DNA of 64,000 nucleotides from Mucilaginibacter hurinus (GTDB lineage: Bacteria > Bacteroidota > Bacteroidia > Sphingobacteriales > Sphingobacteriaceae): assembly GCF_003324525.1 (NCBI RefSeq), contig NZ_QGDC01000007.1, forward strand, positions 186,001-250,000, given 5' to 3'. Shown here piece by piece: positions 29,342 through 36,736 of this stretch. The notes under the pieces were generated by a model. The model was not told the DNA's origin. It made no database searches and was given only the letters and a program-made list of their open reading frames with translations. The translations under genes were made by a program, and so were the position numbers. Within the stretch, counting starts at the first letter, position 1. Every line of letters starts with the position of its first letter.

Positions 29342-30664
29342 TCAATCAGGAATAGTTACCCATATAAATTTAGGACGGTAAGTATCAACCCTGTTAAATA
29401 CGTCGGAAAAATTTTTAGCATTTAAATTGTAACCAAACAGGTACTGATTGTCACCATTTTTAATTTGTGGATGAAGAAAGCCATTATAGGTGCTTACAGG
29501 CTCTGTTGCTACTTCGGTAATTGTATGGATAAGTGTTCTGCAATCCCAGGGGCCCACCGGGCTGGTTGATTCATACGAGTCAATGTGTTTTGAATCCCCT
29601 TCACGCTGTGTTATCAGCCGGTATTTATTTTTTGTTTTTATAACAGCAAACTCATTCATCACCAGTAAATCAACTAATTTGCCGTTTTCCAGCCTCTTCA
29701 TGTTGCCACTTGTACTTGCCGAACCCGTAAAGTTGTCGGTCCATTGAGGTTCATAGGCCGGTGCCGGGCCGTAGCCGGCAAAGTATTTGCCTTTACCGGT
29801 AAAGTTATTTTGATCAACCTTAAGCACCTTTGAGCAGTGCCATTTGCCAAACGGGTAAAAGTCCACCTTGTCTGCTATATATACATAATGATCTTTTACG
29901 CCATCTTCCAGTATCGCTGCCCCAAAATGGGTTTCATCATATTGATTGGACGGCATATTATAATAAATAACTTTGGTTGAATTGATTGTAGATACGGTAG
30001 CTGTAAGCGCTTTTAGCTCCGCCACAGAGAATGTAAACACATCGCTGCCCGTACTGTAATAACTGTTGTTGTGGTGTTTGTACCGTGTAAAAAACATATA
30101 GAGTTTATCGCCAATTACAGTACCATCGCTAGGCCAGTACCATTCATTTTTGTTGGCGCCATCGTATTCTTTACCTGTTTTTACCACCGGCCAGTGTCCG
30201 CCGCCCGGAGCATCGCCAGCGCCTACCACTGTAATAAAAGTATTAGGCGTGACATTGGTATTTTGTATCATAAAGGTGTTTGATATCAGCCTTCCGCCAC
30301 TGCGCCACCTGTATTTATGCTTGGCATCGGGTGGGTTAACTTTACCTACAAAGGTATCGCCAAACGCCCACAAAATTTTTCCATCACCCAAAGGTACCGA
30401 GTAGGTTGCATCGGCTCCTGTCCACTGATCTTCAGTAGTGTTGCCCCGCGTAAAATAGTCGTTATATTTAGTAGCAATGCCTGCAAAGGTTGCCGGTGCA
30501 CAAGCAAATACATAAGGCGTATCAACAGGTGCTATGGTATCAACAGGCTTGGTTGTATCAACCAGTTTAATATCGGTTCTGCCGTTTTTTTTGCATGATG
30601 AAAACGCGCATAGCGCTGCAAACGCAAAAATTGCAGGTTTAAGTATCGATTTATAACTGGGCAT
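29342..30664 (-). CDS. DUF5005/DUF4185-like lipoprotein (paralogue 4 of 5, longest)
   Basis: A 440-residue lipoprotein (FAALCAFSSC, Cys at about residue 23). It is longer and the most divergent of the five: after a Thr/Pro/Asp-rich linker (IKLVDTTKPVDTIAPVDTPY) comes DQWTGADATYSVPLGDGKILWAFGDTFVG, the form best recognised as DUF5005. The C-terminal YNLNAKNFSDVFNRVDTYRPKF parallels the other copies. The linker is typical of surface lipoproteins. It is the middle gene of the three-gene sulfatase operon (6- and 7-bp gaps). The function is unknown. Confidence 0.75.
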   Translation of the reverse strand: MPSYKSILKPAIFAFAALCAFSSCKKNGRTDIKLVDTTKPVDTIAPVDTPYVFACAPATFAGIATKYNDYFTRGNTTEDQWTGADATYSVPLGDGKILWAFGDTFVGKVNPPDAKHKYRWRSGGRLISNTFMIQNTNVTPNTFITVVGAGDAPGGGHWPVVKTGKEYDGANKNEWYWPSDGTVIGDKLYMFFTRYKHHNNSYYSTGSDVFTFSVAELKALTATVSTINSTKVIYYNMPSNQYDETHFGAAILEDGVKDHYVYIADKVDFYPFGKWHCSKVLKVDQNNFTGKGKYFAGYGPAPAYEPQWTDNFTGSASTSGNMKRLENGKLVDLLVMNEFAVIKTKNKYRLITQREGDSKHIDSYESTSPVGPWDCRTLIHTITEVATEPVSTYNGFLHPQIKNGDNQYLFGYNLNAKNFSDVFNRVDTYRPKFIWVTIPD

Positions 30665-30669
30665 ATCTC

Positions 30670-31863
30670 CTATTTAAATTTTAATTTAATAAAACGGGGC
30701 CTGTAAATATCAGGGCTGGCATTTAACTGGTTAAAAAAGTCAGTGAAGTTAACATTGTAACTTATCAATAATTCGCCGGGTTGCGAAAGGTTAGGGTGCG
30801 CCTTAGCATTATATGTTATAACTTTATCAGCAAATTTATCGGTGTTGTAAAGTTTAATTATGGGACCGAAAGGGCCATACGGGCTGCTTCCTAAACGCAT
30901 ACACACTTCTTTGCCCATTCCTGCTAACTGAAATATCATTGCATACCGTCCATCAGGAAGGGGAGTTACACTCATTTCATTTGATGCCATGTTGGCAATA
31001 GCAGAGGCCTTCATAATGTTTTTGTTCCAGCTTTTTCCATCGTAGTAACGCCATTTATCAAACTTCTCAAAATCCCTGGGCTTTACACGCGCTACCATTA
31101 CCTGTTTCCAGGGATCTCTGATACCATATACGTAAATGTAGCCATCGGCATCCGGCACTTTAGCCGCAGCAGTGTTATTTAAAATCGCTGCTCCGTATGA
31201 TCCGTGATGTCCATCCTCAAACTTTACCCATAAAGGAGTATCCATCTGGCGATGATCTGCAAAGGGGAACTGGCTGCCCTTGGGTATAGATATGAGTACG
31301 TTGCCAACTTCAGCAAATCCCATACCCTCCTTCACATTTTTTACACGGTAGCCAAATATATACGTATTTCCATTGAAGGCGCTGTTTACAAAACCATCGC
31401 CCAGCCAAAAGTAATCGCCTTTTTGCGTGCCCGGGGTAGTGGGGTGAAACACCGACTCAGCAACGCCCTTGTCGTTTTTATTCCAATAAAAATGTATTCC
31501 GTCAAACACAGGCGTATTACCTTGCATGTAAGCGATAGTATTGTGCGGCATTTTGGTGCCAGGTAAAGGTTTGCCATCTTTTACCTCGCCTATTAAAGTA
31601 TCGCTAAAAACAAACAAGGTTTTTTGATTTTTTCCTGCTCCAATGCTATCCACTCCGTCCAGTGGTATCGAAAATATGCCGTCCGCGCCAAACCAGCCTT
31701 TTGTACGGTTAAATATGGCTGTCCATTTTTCATCTTCTTCAACCGTATAATTAGCGCTTTGCAGTTTCGGGTCCTTTGACTCAACAAAGTTTTGGGCTGA
31801 TACTGCGTACGGTGTTGAAAGCAACCACAATAAGGCGGCCCCGGATAGTAAGGAAAATTTCAT
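30670..31863 (-). CDS. Secreted DUF5005/DUF4185-like protein (paralogue 5 of 5)
   Basis: A 397-residue exported protein (signal peptide ending YAVSAQ). Closest in layout to the 3756 protein: YTVEEDEKWTAIFNRTKGWFGADGIFSIPL, FSDTLIGEVKDG, GDYFWLGDGFVNSA, EMSVTPLPDGRYAMIFQ, YGPFGPIIKLYNT and YNAKAHPNLSQPGELLISYN. First gene of the sulfatase operon, with a good -7 box and a GntR site upstream. The repeated pairing of this family with esterase or sulfatase genes suggests action on decorated glycans. Confidence 0.76.
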   Translation of the reverse strand: MKFSLLSGAALLWLLSTPYAVSAQNFVESKDPKLQSANYTVEEDEKWTAIFNRTKGWFGADGIFSIPLDGVDSIGAGKNQKTLFVFSDTLIGEVKDGKPLPGTKMPHNTIAYMQGNTPVFDGIHFYWNKNDKGVAESVFHPTTPGTQKGDYFWLGDGFVNSAFNGNTYIFGYRVKNVKEGMGFAEVGNVLISIPKGSQFPFADHRQMDTPLWVKFEDGHHGSYGAAILNNTAAAKVPDADGYIYVYGIRDPWKQVMVARVKPRDFEKFDKWRYYDGKSWNKNIMKASAIANMASNEMSVTPLPDGRYAMIFQLAGMGKEVCMRLGSSPYGPFGPIIKLYNTDKFADKVITYNAKAHPNLSQPGELLISYNVNFTDFFNQLNASPDIYRPRFIKLKFK

Positions 31864-31902
31864 TTTAAGTTATCAGTGTGAAATAGATTAAGCAATCGAT
31901 TT

Positions 31903-31936
31903 CAAAGATAGTATTAAACGAGTATGTACATACATT
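31903..31936 (-). promoter_or_regulatory. Promoter with GntR-type operator for the sulfatase operon
   Basis: On the minus strand the -7 box TATCTTTG (31903-31910) is an exact TAnnTTTG. A perfect 12-bp palindrome GTATGTACATAC (31922-31933) lies 11 bp further upstream and contains TGTACATACA; it would overlap the -33 region, so binding would block the polymerase. The leader to the ATG at 31863 is about 40 nt. Confidence 0.65.
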
Positions 31937-31992
31937 GTTGCTGCTTTGTTACAAACATCAACACCCGGATATTGGAGCAATAAAATGTTGGA

Positions 31993-32709
31993 TTAAAAAT
32001 TATCGTGCAAATAATACTCTTCCGTATTGCAGTATAACCACGAGTAAATATTAAGGTTGCGGATATTGGTTTTAAGCTTTCTTTTCATATGCACTATGGG
32101 GCTGCCTTGTTTAAGATTTAACATCTTGCTTATTTTTTTGTCGGCGCCTATTGCCCATATCTTTTGTTCACCTTCTTTAATTTCAACCTGGTAATATTTG
32201 CTGAGCGTATTAAAGAGCGAATTATCTTCTAAATTTCGGGTGGTGAAACGGGGTAATTGGATATTGGTGATGAATGTCTCTTCAAAAAGTACCGGGAGGT
32301 TGTTAATGTACCTTAGCCGGGTAAAGTAAATACTGCCAGCTTTTAGTTCCTCGTCGGTTAATTCATAAAAAAAGTTATTATCCCAGGTGCGTTTCTGTGG
32401 TTTTTCAAGTATCTCTGTTTTTAGGTTCTTATCACCTATACCTGCTGTAAAACCGCTTACTGATAATATACCCAAACCTTTCTTTGGCTCGGCAACAATG
32501 CTGCCTTTACCTTGCTGGCGAACAATGTACCCGGTATTTATCAACTCCGTTAATGCCTGCCTTACCGTTGGTCGGGTAGTGCCGTAGCTTTTACAAAGCT
32601 CATTTTCAGATGGCAGCAGTTCGCCTTTTTTATACGTACCCTGATCAATGAGTGTTTTTAAGTCATCAATAAGTTTTTTATAAAGAGGTAGCGGTTGTGA
32701 GGTGCGCAT
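31993..32709 (-). CDS. GntR family transcriptional regulator with UTRA domain (HutC-type)
   Basis: A 238-residue regulator. Residues about 6-72 form the GntR winged helix (LYKKLIDDLKTLIDQG, LLPSENELCKSYGTTRPTVRQAL, IVRQQGKGSIV), and residues about 90-235 the UTRA ligand-binding domain (GSIYFTRLRYINNLPVLFEETF). HutC-type members sense small molecules, often sugar phosphates, and bind short palindromes with a GTNTANAC core. The gene lies between the sulfatase operon (same strand) and the aldolase operon (opposite strand), and sites of that type occur in front of both. It is the natural regulator of the locus; whether it represses or activates is not visible. Confidence 0.92.
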   Translation of the reverse strand: MRTSQPLPLYKKLIDDLKTLIDQGTYKKGELLPSENELCKSYGTTRPTVRQALTELINTGYIVRQQGKGSIVAEPKKGLGILSVSGFTAGIGDKNLKTEILEKPQKRTWDNNFFYELTDEELKAGSIYFTRLRYINNLPVLFEETFITNIQLPRFTTRNLEDNSLFNTLSKYYQVEIKEGEQKIWAIGADKKISKMLNLKQGSPIVHMKRKLKTNIRNLNIYSWLYCNTEEYYLHDNF

Positions 32710-32876
32710 ATATAATTGTGGGCTTTATTACGATAAATATTGTGTATATTAATCGTAACTGCAAATGTTAATCAGGTTAAAAGTAAACAAATTATTTATT
32801 TGTGCTACTGTGCCACTATAATGTTGGCCGGTAAGCGTACCGAAAAAACTGCCGGAAATAAATTTAAAAAAAGTGA

Positions 32877-32894
32877 AACTTGTATATACAAGTT
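32877..32894. promoter_or_regulatory. GntR-type operator: 18-bp perfect palindrome
   Basis: AACTTGTATATACAAGTT is fully palindromic and contains the HutC-type core GTATATAC. It is centred 20 bp upstream of the -7 box at 32906 and 34 bp before the aldolase ATG, so it overlaps the -33 region. It is also 168 bp from the start of the regulator gene. Confidence 0.75.
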
Positions 32895-32905
32895 ATTAAT
32901 TTTTA

Positions 32906-32913
32906 TATATTTG
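32906..32913 (+). promoter_or_regulatory. -7 box (TATATTTG) of the aldolase operon
   Basis: Exact TAnnTTTG, ending 5 nt before the ATG at 32919. The transcript would start at or near the ATG, so the mRNA would be leaderless or nearly so. This assumes the usual promoter geometry. Confidence 0.5.
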
Positions 32914-32918
32914 TTTCC

Positions 32919-33767
32919 ATGAAAGCATATAAATTAAACAGATTATTCAATAGTAAGTCGGGCAATTGTTTTGATGTTGCCATTGATCATGGGTTTTTTA
33001 ATGAGTTCTCATTTCTTAAGGGAATTGAAAATATAGAGAATGCTGTTAAGATTTTAGTTGATGCCGCTCCTGATGCTATCCAGCTTACAGTGGGCCAGGC
33101 CCAGTACCTGCAGTCAATCCCCGGCCGCGAAAAGCCGTCATTGGTTTTACGCACCGACGTAGCTAACGTGTATGGCACTGATTTGCCAAGGGCATTGTTT
33201 AGCCGTATGATTGAAGAGCCTGTTGAACAAGCTATCCGTTTAGATGCTGCCTGCGTAGTGGTAAACTTATTCAGGATACCAAATGAGCCTGAAGTAATGG
33301 ACCAGTGCGTACAGAATATTTTAAAAATTAAATTAGCGTGCGAACGTTATAGCATGCCGTTAATGATAGAGCCGCTTGTTTTCCGCCCCAACAGCCAGGG
33401 CGGTGGTTATAACGTTGATGGAGATGCAACAAAGATAATTCCTTTGGTACGCCAGGCAGTTGAGCTGGGCGCCGATATTATTAAAGCCGACCCGACCGAT
33501 GACGTATCAGAGTATCACCGCATTGTAGAAACTGCCGGGAACATCCCCGTACTTGTACGTGGTGGCGGCCGGGCAAGCGACGAAGAGATTATTAACCGTA
33601 CCTATCAATTAATGCAGCAAGGCGTAAGGGGCATAGTTTACGGACGCAATGTAATACAACACCCTGATCCATCTGGCATGACACAGACACTCATGGCCAT
33701 TGTTCATGACGGTTTAAAACCCGAAGAAGCTATTGCTAAATTAAACGAAAGAGCTGCCGCTATATGA
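32919..33767 (+). CDS. DhnA/LsrF-type class I aldolase
   Basis: A 282-residue (beta/alpha)8 aldolase of the FbaB/DhnA group. Key features are the N-terminal CFDVAIDHGFF (phosphate or substrate Asp-His), VVVNLF, EPLVF, GADIIKADPT with the probable Schiff-base Lys189, and the phosphate-binding VRGGGRAS near residue 210 and RGIVYGRNVIQHPDP near the end. It cleaves a ketose phosphate into triose units in relatives. The ATG at 32919 is preferred over 32880, which would start inside the operator. First gene of a four-gene operon with Gfo/Idh, isomerase-like and kinase genes; the next start overlaps its stop by 4 bp. Confidence 0.87.
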   Translation: MKAYKLNRLFNSKSGNCFDVAIDHGFFNEFSFLKGIENIENAVKILVDAAPDAIQLTVGQAQYLQSIPGREKPSLVLRTDVANVYGTDLPRALFSRMIEEPVEQAIRLDAACVVVNLFRIPNEPEVMDQCVQNILKIKLACERYSMPLMIEPLVFRPNSQGGGYNVDGDATKIIPLVRQAVELGADIIKADPTDDVSEYHRIVETAGNIPVLVRGGGRASDEEIINRTYQLMQQGVRGIVYGRNVIQHPDPSGMTQTLMAIVHDGLKPEEAIAKLNERAAAI

Positions 33768-34912
33768 AGACAGTAAATATAGGTATTATAGGCGGTGGCC
33801 TGATGGGCCGCGAGGCAGCCAGCGCCTTCGGCCGCTGGTTTGCATTGAACGATTTCCCGGTAAAAGCGGAGTTGACGTCCGTTTGCGACCTGAATGAAAA
33901 TGTACTGGCCTGGTATAAAAACGTTCCTACAGTTACCCAGTTAACTACTGATTACAAAGAGCTGCTTGCTAATCCATCGGTAGATGTAGTGTATGTTGCT
34001 GTACCACACAACCTGCACCTTGAATTGTACCTGGAAGTGTTGCGCGCCGGGAAGGACTTATTAGCTGAAAAGCCTTTCGGTATTGACCTTGAAGCCGCCA
34101 ACGCAATAAAGGCTGAGGCTGATAAAACCGGGCGTTTTGTACGCTGCAGTTCTGAATTTCCCTTTCTTCCGGGCGTGCAACGCGTAATAAGTGAAGTAAA
34201 GTCAGGAAACTTAGGTCGCATTATCGAGGTGAAAGCAGGTTTTCTGCATTCAAGCGATATGGACTTTAACAAGCCAATTAATTGGAAAAGGCAAACTAAG
34301 TATTGCGGAGAAATAGGTGTTATGGGCGATTTAGGTATGCACGTATTGCACGTGCCGCTTAGGTTGGGCTGGAAACCTGAACTTGTTTTTGCCCAGCTGC
34401 AAAAAATAGTTACCGAGCGTCCGGACGGAAAAGGCGGCGTGGCTCCATGTGATACCTGGAACAATGCTATACTGAATACCCAGGTTACTATTGCCGGTGA
34501 AACTGTGCCCATGACCCTGGAAACTAAACGCCTTGCACCCGGCGAAACCAATACCTGGTATATTGAGGTATACGGAACCGAAGGGGGGGTAAGATATAGT
34601 ACTAAGGATACCAAAGCGCTTTGGCAGTTTAAAATGGGTAGAGAGCAGCAATGGCAGCGTACCGACCTGGGTTTTGCAGGCGTGCCGTTCCCGACGGTTA
34701 CAGGTGGTATATTTGAAATAGGTTTCCCGGATTGCTTTATGCAGATGCTGGCCGCTTATGTTGCCGAGCGTGAAGGCGCACTTGGCGAACGCTTTGGTTG
34801 CGCTACACCAGAAGAAGCGGTAGAAAGCCACAAAGTTTTTGCGGCCGCTCTGGAGTCGGCCAAAACAAAATCTGTAGTGCGTATAGGTAACCTTGAAACA
34901 CAACCTGCATGA
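33764..34912 (+). CDS. Gfo/Idh/MocA family sugar oxidoreductase
   Basis: A 382-residue NAD(P)-dependent oxidoreductase. The Rossmann fold is shown by IGIIGGGLMGREAA (residues about 5-18); LLAEKPFGIDL holds the catalytic Lys of the EKP motif, and GDLGMHVLH the conserved His. Residues about 125-360 form the C-terminal alpha/beta substrate domain. Such enzymes oxidise or reduce sugars, inositols and 3-keto sugars. In this operon it precedes an isomerase-like and a kinase gene, fitting interconversion of a sugar before phosphorylation. Overlap with both neighbours (4 bp each) indicates translational coupling. Confidence 0.9.
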   Translation: MKTVNIGIIGGGLMGREAASAFGRWFALNDFPVKAELTSVCDLNENVLAWYKNVPTVTQLTTDYKELLANPSVDVVYVAVPHNLHLELYLEVLRAGKDLLAEKPFGIDLEAANAIKAEADKTGRFVRCSSEFPFLPGVQRVISEVKSGNLGRIIEVKAGFLHSSDMDFNKPINWKRQTKYCGEIGVMGDLGMHVLHVPLRLGWKPELVFAQLQKIVTERPDGKGGVAPCDTWNNAILNTQVTIAGETVPMTLETKRLAPGETNTWYIEVYGTEGGVRYSTKDTKALWQFKMGREQQWQRTDLGFAGVPFPTVTGGIFEIGFPDCFMQMLAAYVAEREGALGERFGCATPEEAVESHKVFAAALESAKTKSVVRIGNLETQPA

Positions 34913-35466
34913 AAAGGTCAGAGATAAATAAAGCGATAAGCACTTCAAAAGCGTTTTTTGAACAAAACGGCTGGGTGTTGCCGCCAAATCCAAAATGGGA
35001 CATAACAGATTTTGGTTTGGGTGACTTTGACCAGATAGGTTTGGTGTTGATAAATCTTGCCGAAGAGGTTGAATATTGCGAAAAACTGATGTATGCCGCA
35101 AAAGGGCAAACCACCCCTGCGCATTATCATGAGAAGAAAAAAGAAGATATTATTTGCCGAACGGGCGAAATGGAGATACAGTTTTGGGCTGCCGACCCAA
35201 ATAGCCTTGACAGCCGGGAGGCCATAACGTTAAAAAAGAACGGCAAATTTATTACCATACAAAGCGGCGATAAAATCACGCTAAAGTCGGGCGAGCGGGT
35301 AACCATTGTGCAGGGTTTATGGCATGAATTTTACCCCACCAGCGATCAGTGTATTATCGGCGAAGTTTCAACCGCGAACGACGACGTAAACGATAATTTC
35401 TTTTTTAACAAGAAAGTCGGCAGATTTAGTGATGTGGTTGAGGACGAAGAAAAGATGTACTTATAA
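34909..35466 (+). CDS. D-lyxose/D-mannose isomerase-like cupin
   Basis: A 185-residue cupin of the D-lyxose ketol-isomerase family. The metal-binding HYHEKKKEDI (H-x-H with Glu) lies in strand block 1 near residues 66-75, and the distal His lies in QGLWHEFYP near residue 142. Family members isomerise aldose to ketose with Mn2+; the sugar here is unspecified. It sits between the Gfo/Idh oxidoreductase (4-bp overlap) and the kinase (13-bp gap). The order isomerase, kinase, aldolase makes a short aldose-to-trioses route plausible. Confidence 0.87.
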   Translation: MKRSEINKAISTSKAFFEQNGWVLPPNPKWDITDFGLGDFDQIGLVLINLAEEVEYCEKLMYAAKGQTTPAHYHEKKKEDIICRTGEMEIQFWAADPNSLDSREAITLKKNGKFITIQSGDKITLKSGERVTIVQGLWHEFYPTSDQCIIGEVSTANDDVNDNFFFNKKVGRFSDVVEDEEKMYL

Positions 35467-35479
35467 CCAATTGTAACCA

Positions 35480-36505
35480 ATGAGAAAAGGCATTTTGGTG
35501 GGCGGGAACTGGATTGTTGACCAGGTGAAGATAATTGACAAGTATCCTGCACAGGAGGCTCTGTCAACTATTTTGTCGCAGGAGAGCAGTAACGGTGGGT
35601 CGGCCTATAATATATCAAAAGGGCTCCGCAAAATGGATGTGCCTTTTCCGGTTGAAGCTATTGGGTTGGTAGGAGCAGATAACAGGGGTAATGGTATACT
35701 TAAAGAGTGCAGCGAGTTATCAATTGATACAAAACAGTTAAAGCAGATAAAAAAGGCCGGAACTTCCTATACTGATGTAATGTCGGTTAAATCAAACGGT
35801 AAACGCACGTTCTTTCATTATCGTGGTGCAAATAGCTTGCTTGCTGAAGATCATTTTGATTTTTCAGTGTCGCAAGCTAAGATATTTCACCTTGGTTATT
35901 TGTTGTTGCTTGATGCGCTTGACGAGGTTAAAGCTGATGGCAGCACCGGCGCGGCAGTTGTGCTAAGGAAGGCCAAAGAGCAGGGATTTTTAACATCGGT
36001 TGACCTGGTAAGTGAAGACTCAGACAGGTTTACGAACATAATACCACCATCGCTGCCGTATATTGATTATTTGTTTTTAAATGAATATGAATCCCATATG
36101 TTGTCTGGTATTGCAACCTCAACCGGTGATAATGAAGTATCAGTAGAAAGATGTTACGAAGCTGCAGCCAAAATATTAACAATGGGCGTGCGGAGGTGGG
36201 TGATCATACATTTCCCCCAAGCCACCCTGGCACTAAGTATTGATGGTATAAAAGTATTACAGCCGAGCCTTAAAGTGCCGGCTGAAAAAATAGCAGGTTG
36301 CGTAGGTGCCGGCGACGCGTTTGCGGCCGGCGTACTGATGGGAATACATGAAGAGTGGGAGATGCAGCAAAGCCTTCAACTGGGGGTGTGTGTAGCGGCT
36401 TCAAGTATGTTTAAGGCAACATGTTCAGATAGTATATTACCTTATAGCGATAGCCTTAAACTGGCAGATTCGTTTGGGTATAGGGTCGCTGCGGTGGCCG
36501 TATAA
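35480..36505 (+). CDS. PfkB/ribokinase family carbohydrate kinase
   Basis: A 341-residue sugar kinase. The ribokinase-fold marks are GGNWIVDQVK at the N-terminus, SSNGGSAYNISKGLRKM (substrate binding), GADNRGNGILKE, and the catalytic motif IAGCVGAGDAFAAGVLMG near residues 268-285. It probably phosphorylates the ketose delivered by the isomerase, giving the substrate of the class I aldolase. It is the last gene of the 32919 operon. The unrelated PfkB at 14306 is more like a true phosphofructokinase. Confidence 0.9.
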   Translation: MRKGILVGGNWIVDQVKIIDKYPAQEALSTILSQESSNGGSAYNISKGLRKMDVPFPVEAIGLVGADNRGNGILKECSELSIDTKQLKQIKKAGTSYTDVMSVKSNGKRTFFHYRGANSLLAEDHFDFSVSQAKIFHLGYLLLLDALDEVKADGSTGAAVVLRKAKEQGFLTSVDLVSEDSDRFTNIIPPSLPYIDYLFLNEYESHMLSGIATSTGDNEVSVERCYEAAAKILTMGVRRWVIIHFPQATLALSIDGIKVLQPSLKVPAEKIAGCVGAGDAFAAGVLMGIHEEWEMQQSLQLGVCVAASSMFKATCSDSILPYSDSLKLADSFGYRVAAVAV

Positions 36506-36542
36506 AAGATTGGGAAGGGATGCTTGCTTTTAACCGCCTGTA

Positions 36543-36699
36543 TGGTTTTTGGTTGACATTACAGGATAGACGATTGAAAGGTTACAAACACCCTTTACCC
36601 AATGCATCTCGCTTGATGGGTTATTGGTTGACCGCAAGTGAGTAAATTTGTTTGTTCGCTTGCCCTGGGTTATTGGTTGACCGGGCAAGCCGAACAAAC
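36543..36699. repeat. Triple GGTT-TTGGTTGAC repeat with a long hairpin
   Basis: The 18-mer TGGGTTATTGGTTGACCG occurs at 36617-36634 and 36666-36683 (49 bp apart); a partial copy TGGTTTTTGGTTGAC lies at 36543-36557. The third copy forms the tip of a hairpin: arms gtttgttcg-cttgccc (36650-36665) and gggcaag-c-cgaacaaac (36683-36699), with GGTTA/TGACC pairing inside. The second copy is also bracketed by CTTG and CAAG. It lies between the kinase gene and the GH20 gene, ending 37 bp before the GH20 start; it could terminate the first, form a leader of the second, or be a mobile repeat. Confidence 0.7.
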
Positions 36700-36736
36700 T
36701 TTCTTAATTTCTCCAAAGTAACTAATTATATTTCTT

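Noticed and set aside
29870-29885. TATATATACA in a DUF5005-like gene, near the regulator motif
   Set aside because: One mismatch, in coding sequence and no palindrome beyond chance for A+T-rich DNA.
32740-32922. 60-codon open frame overlapping the aldolase operator
   Set aside because: It would contain the palindromic operator and promoter, and has no recognisable protein features.
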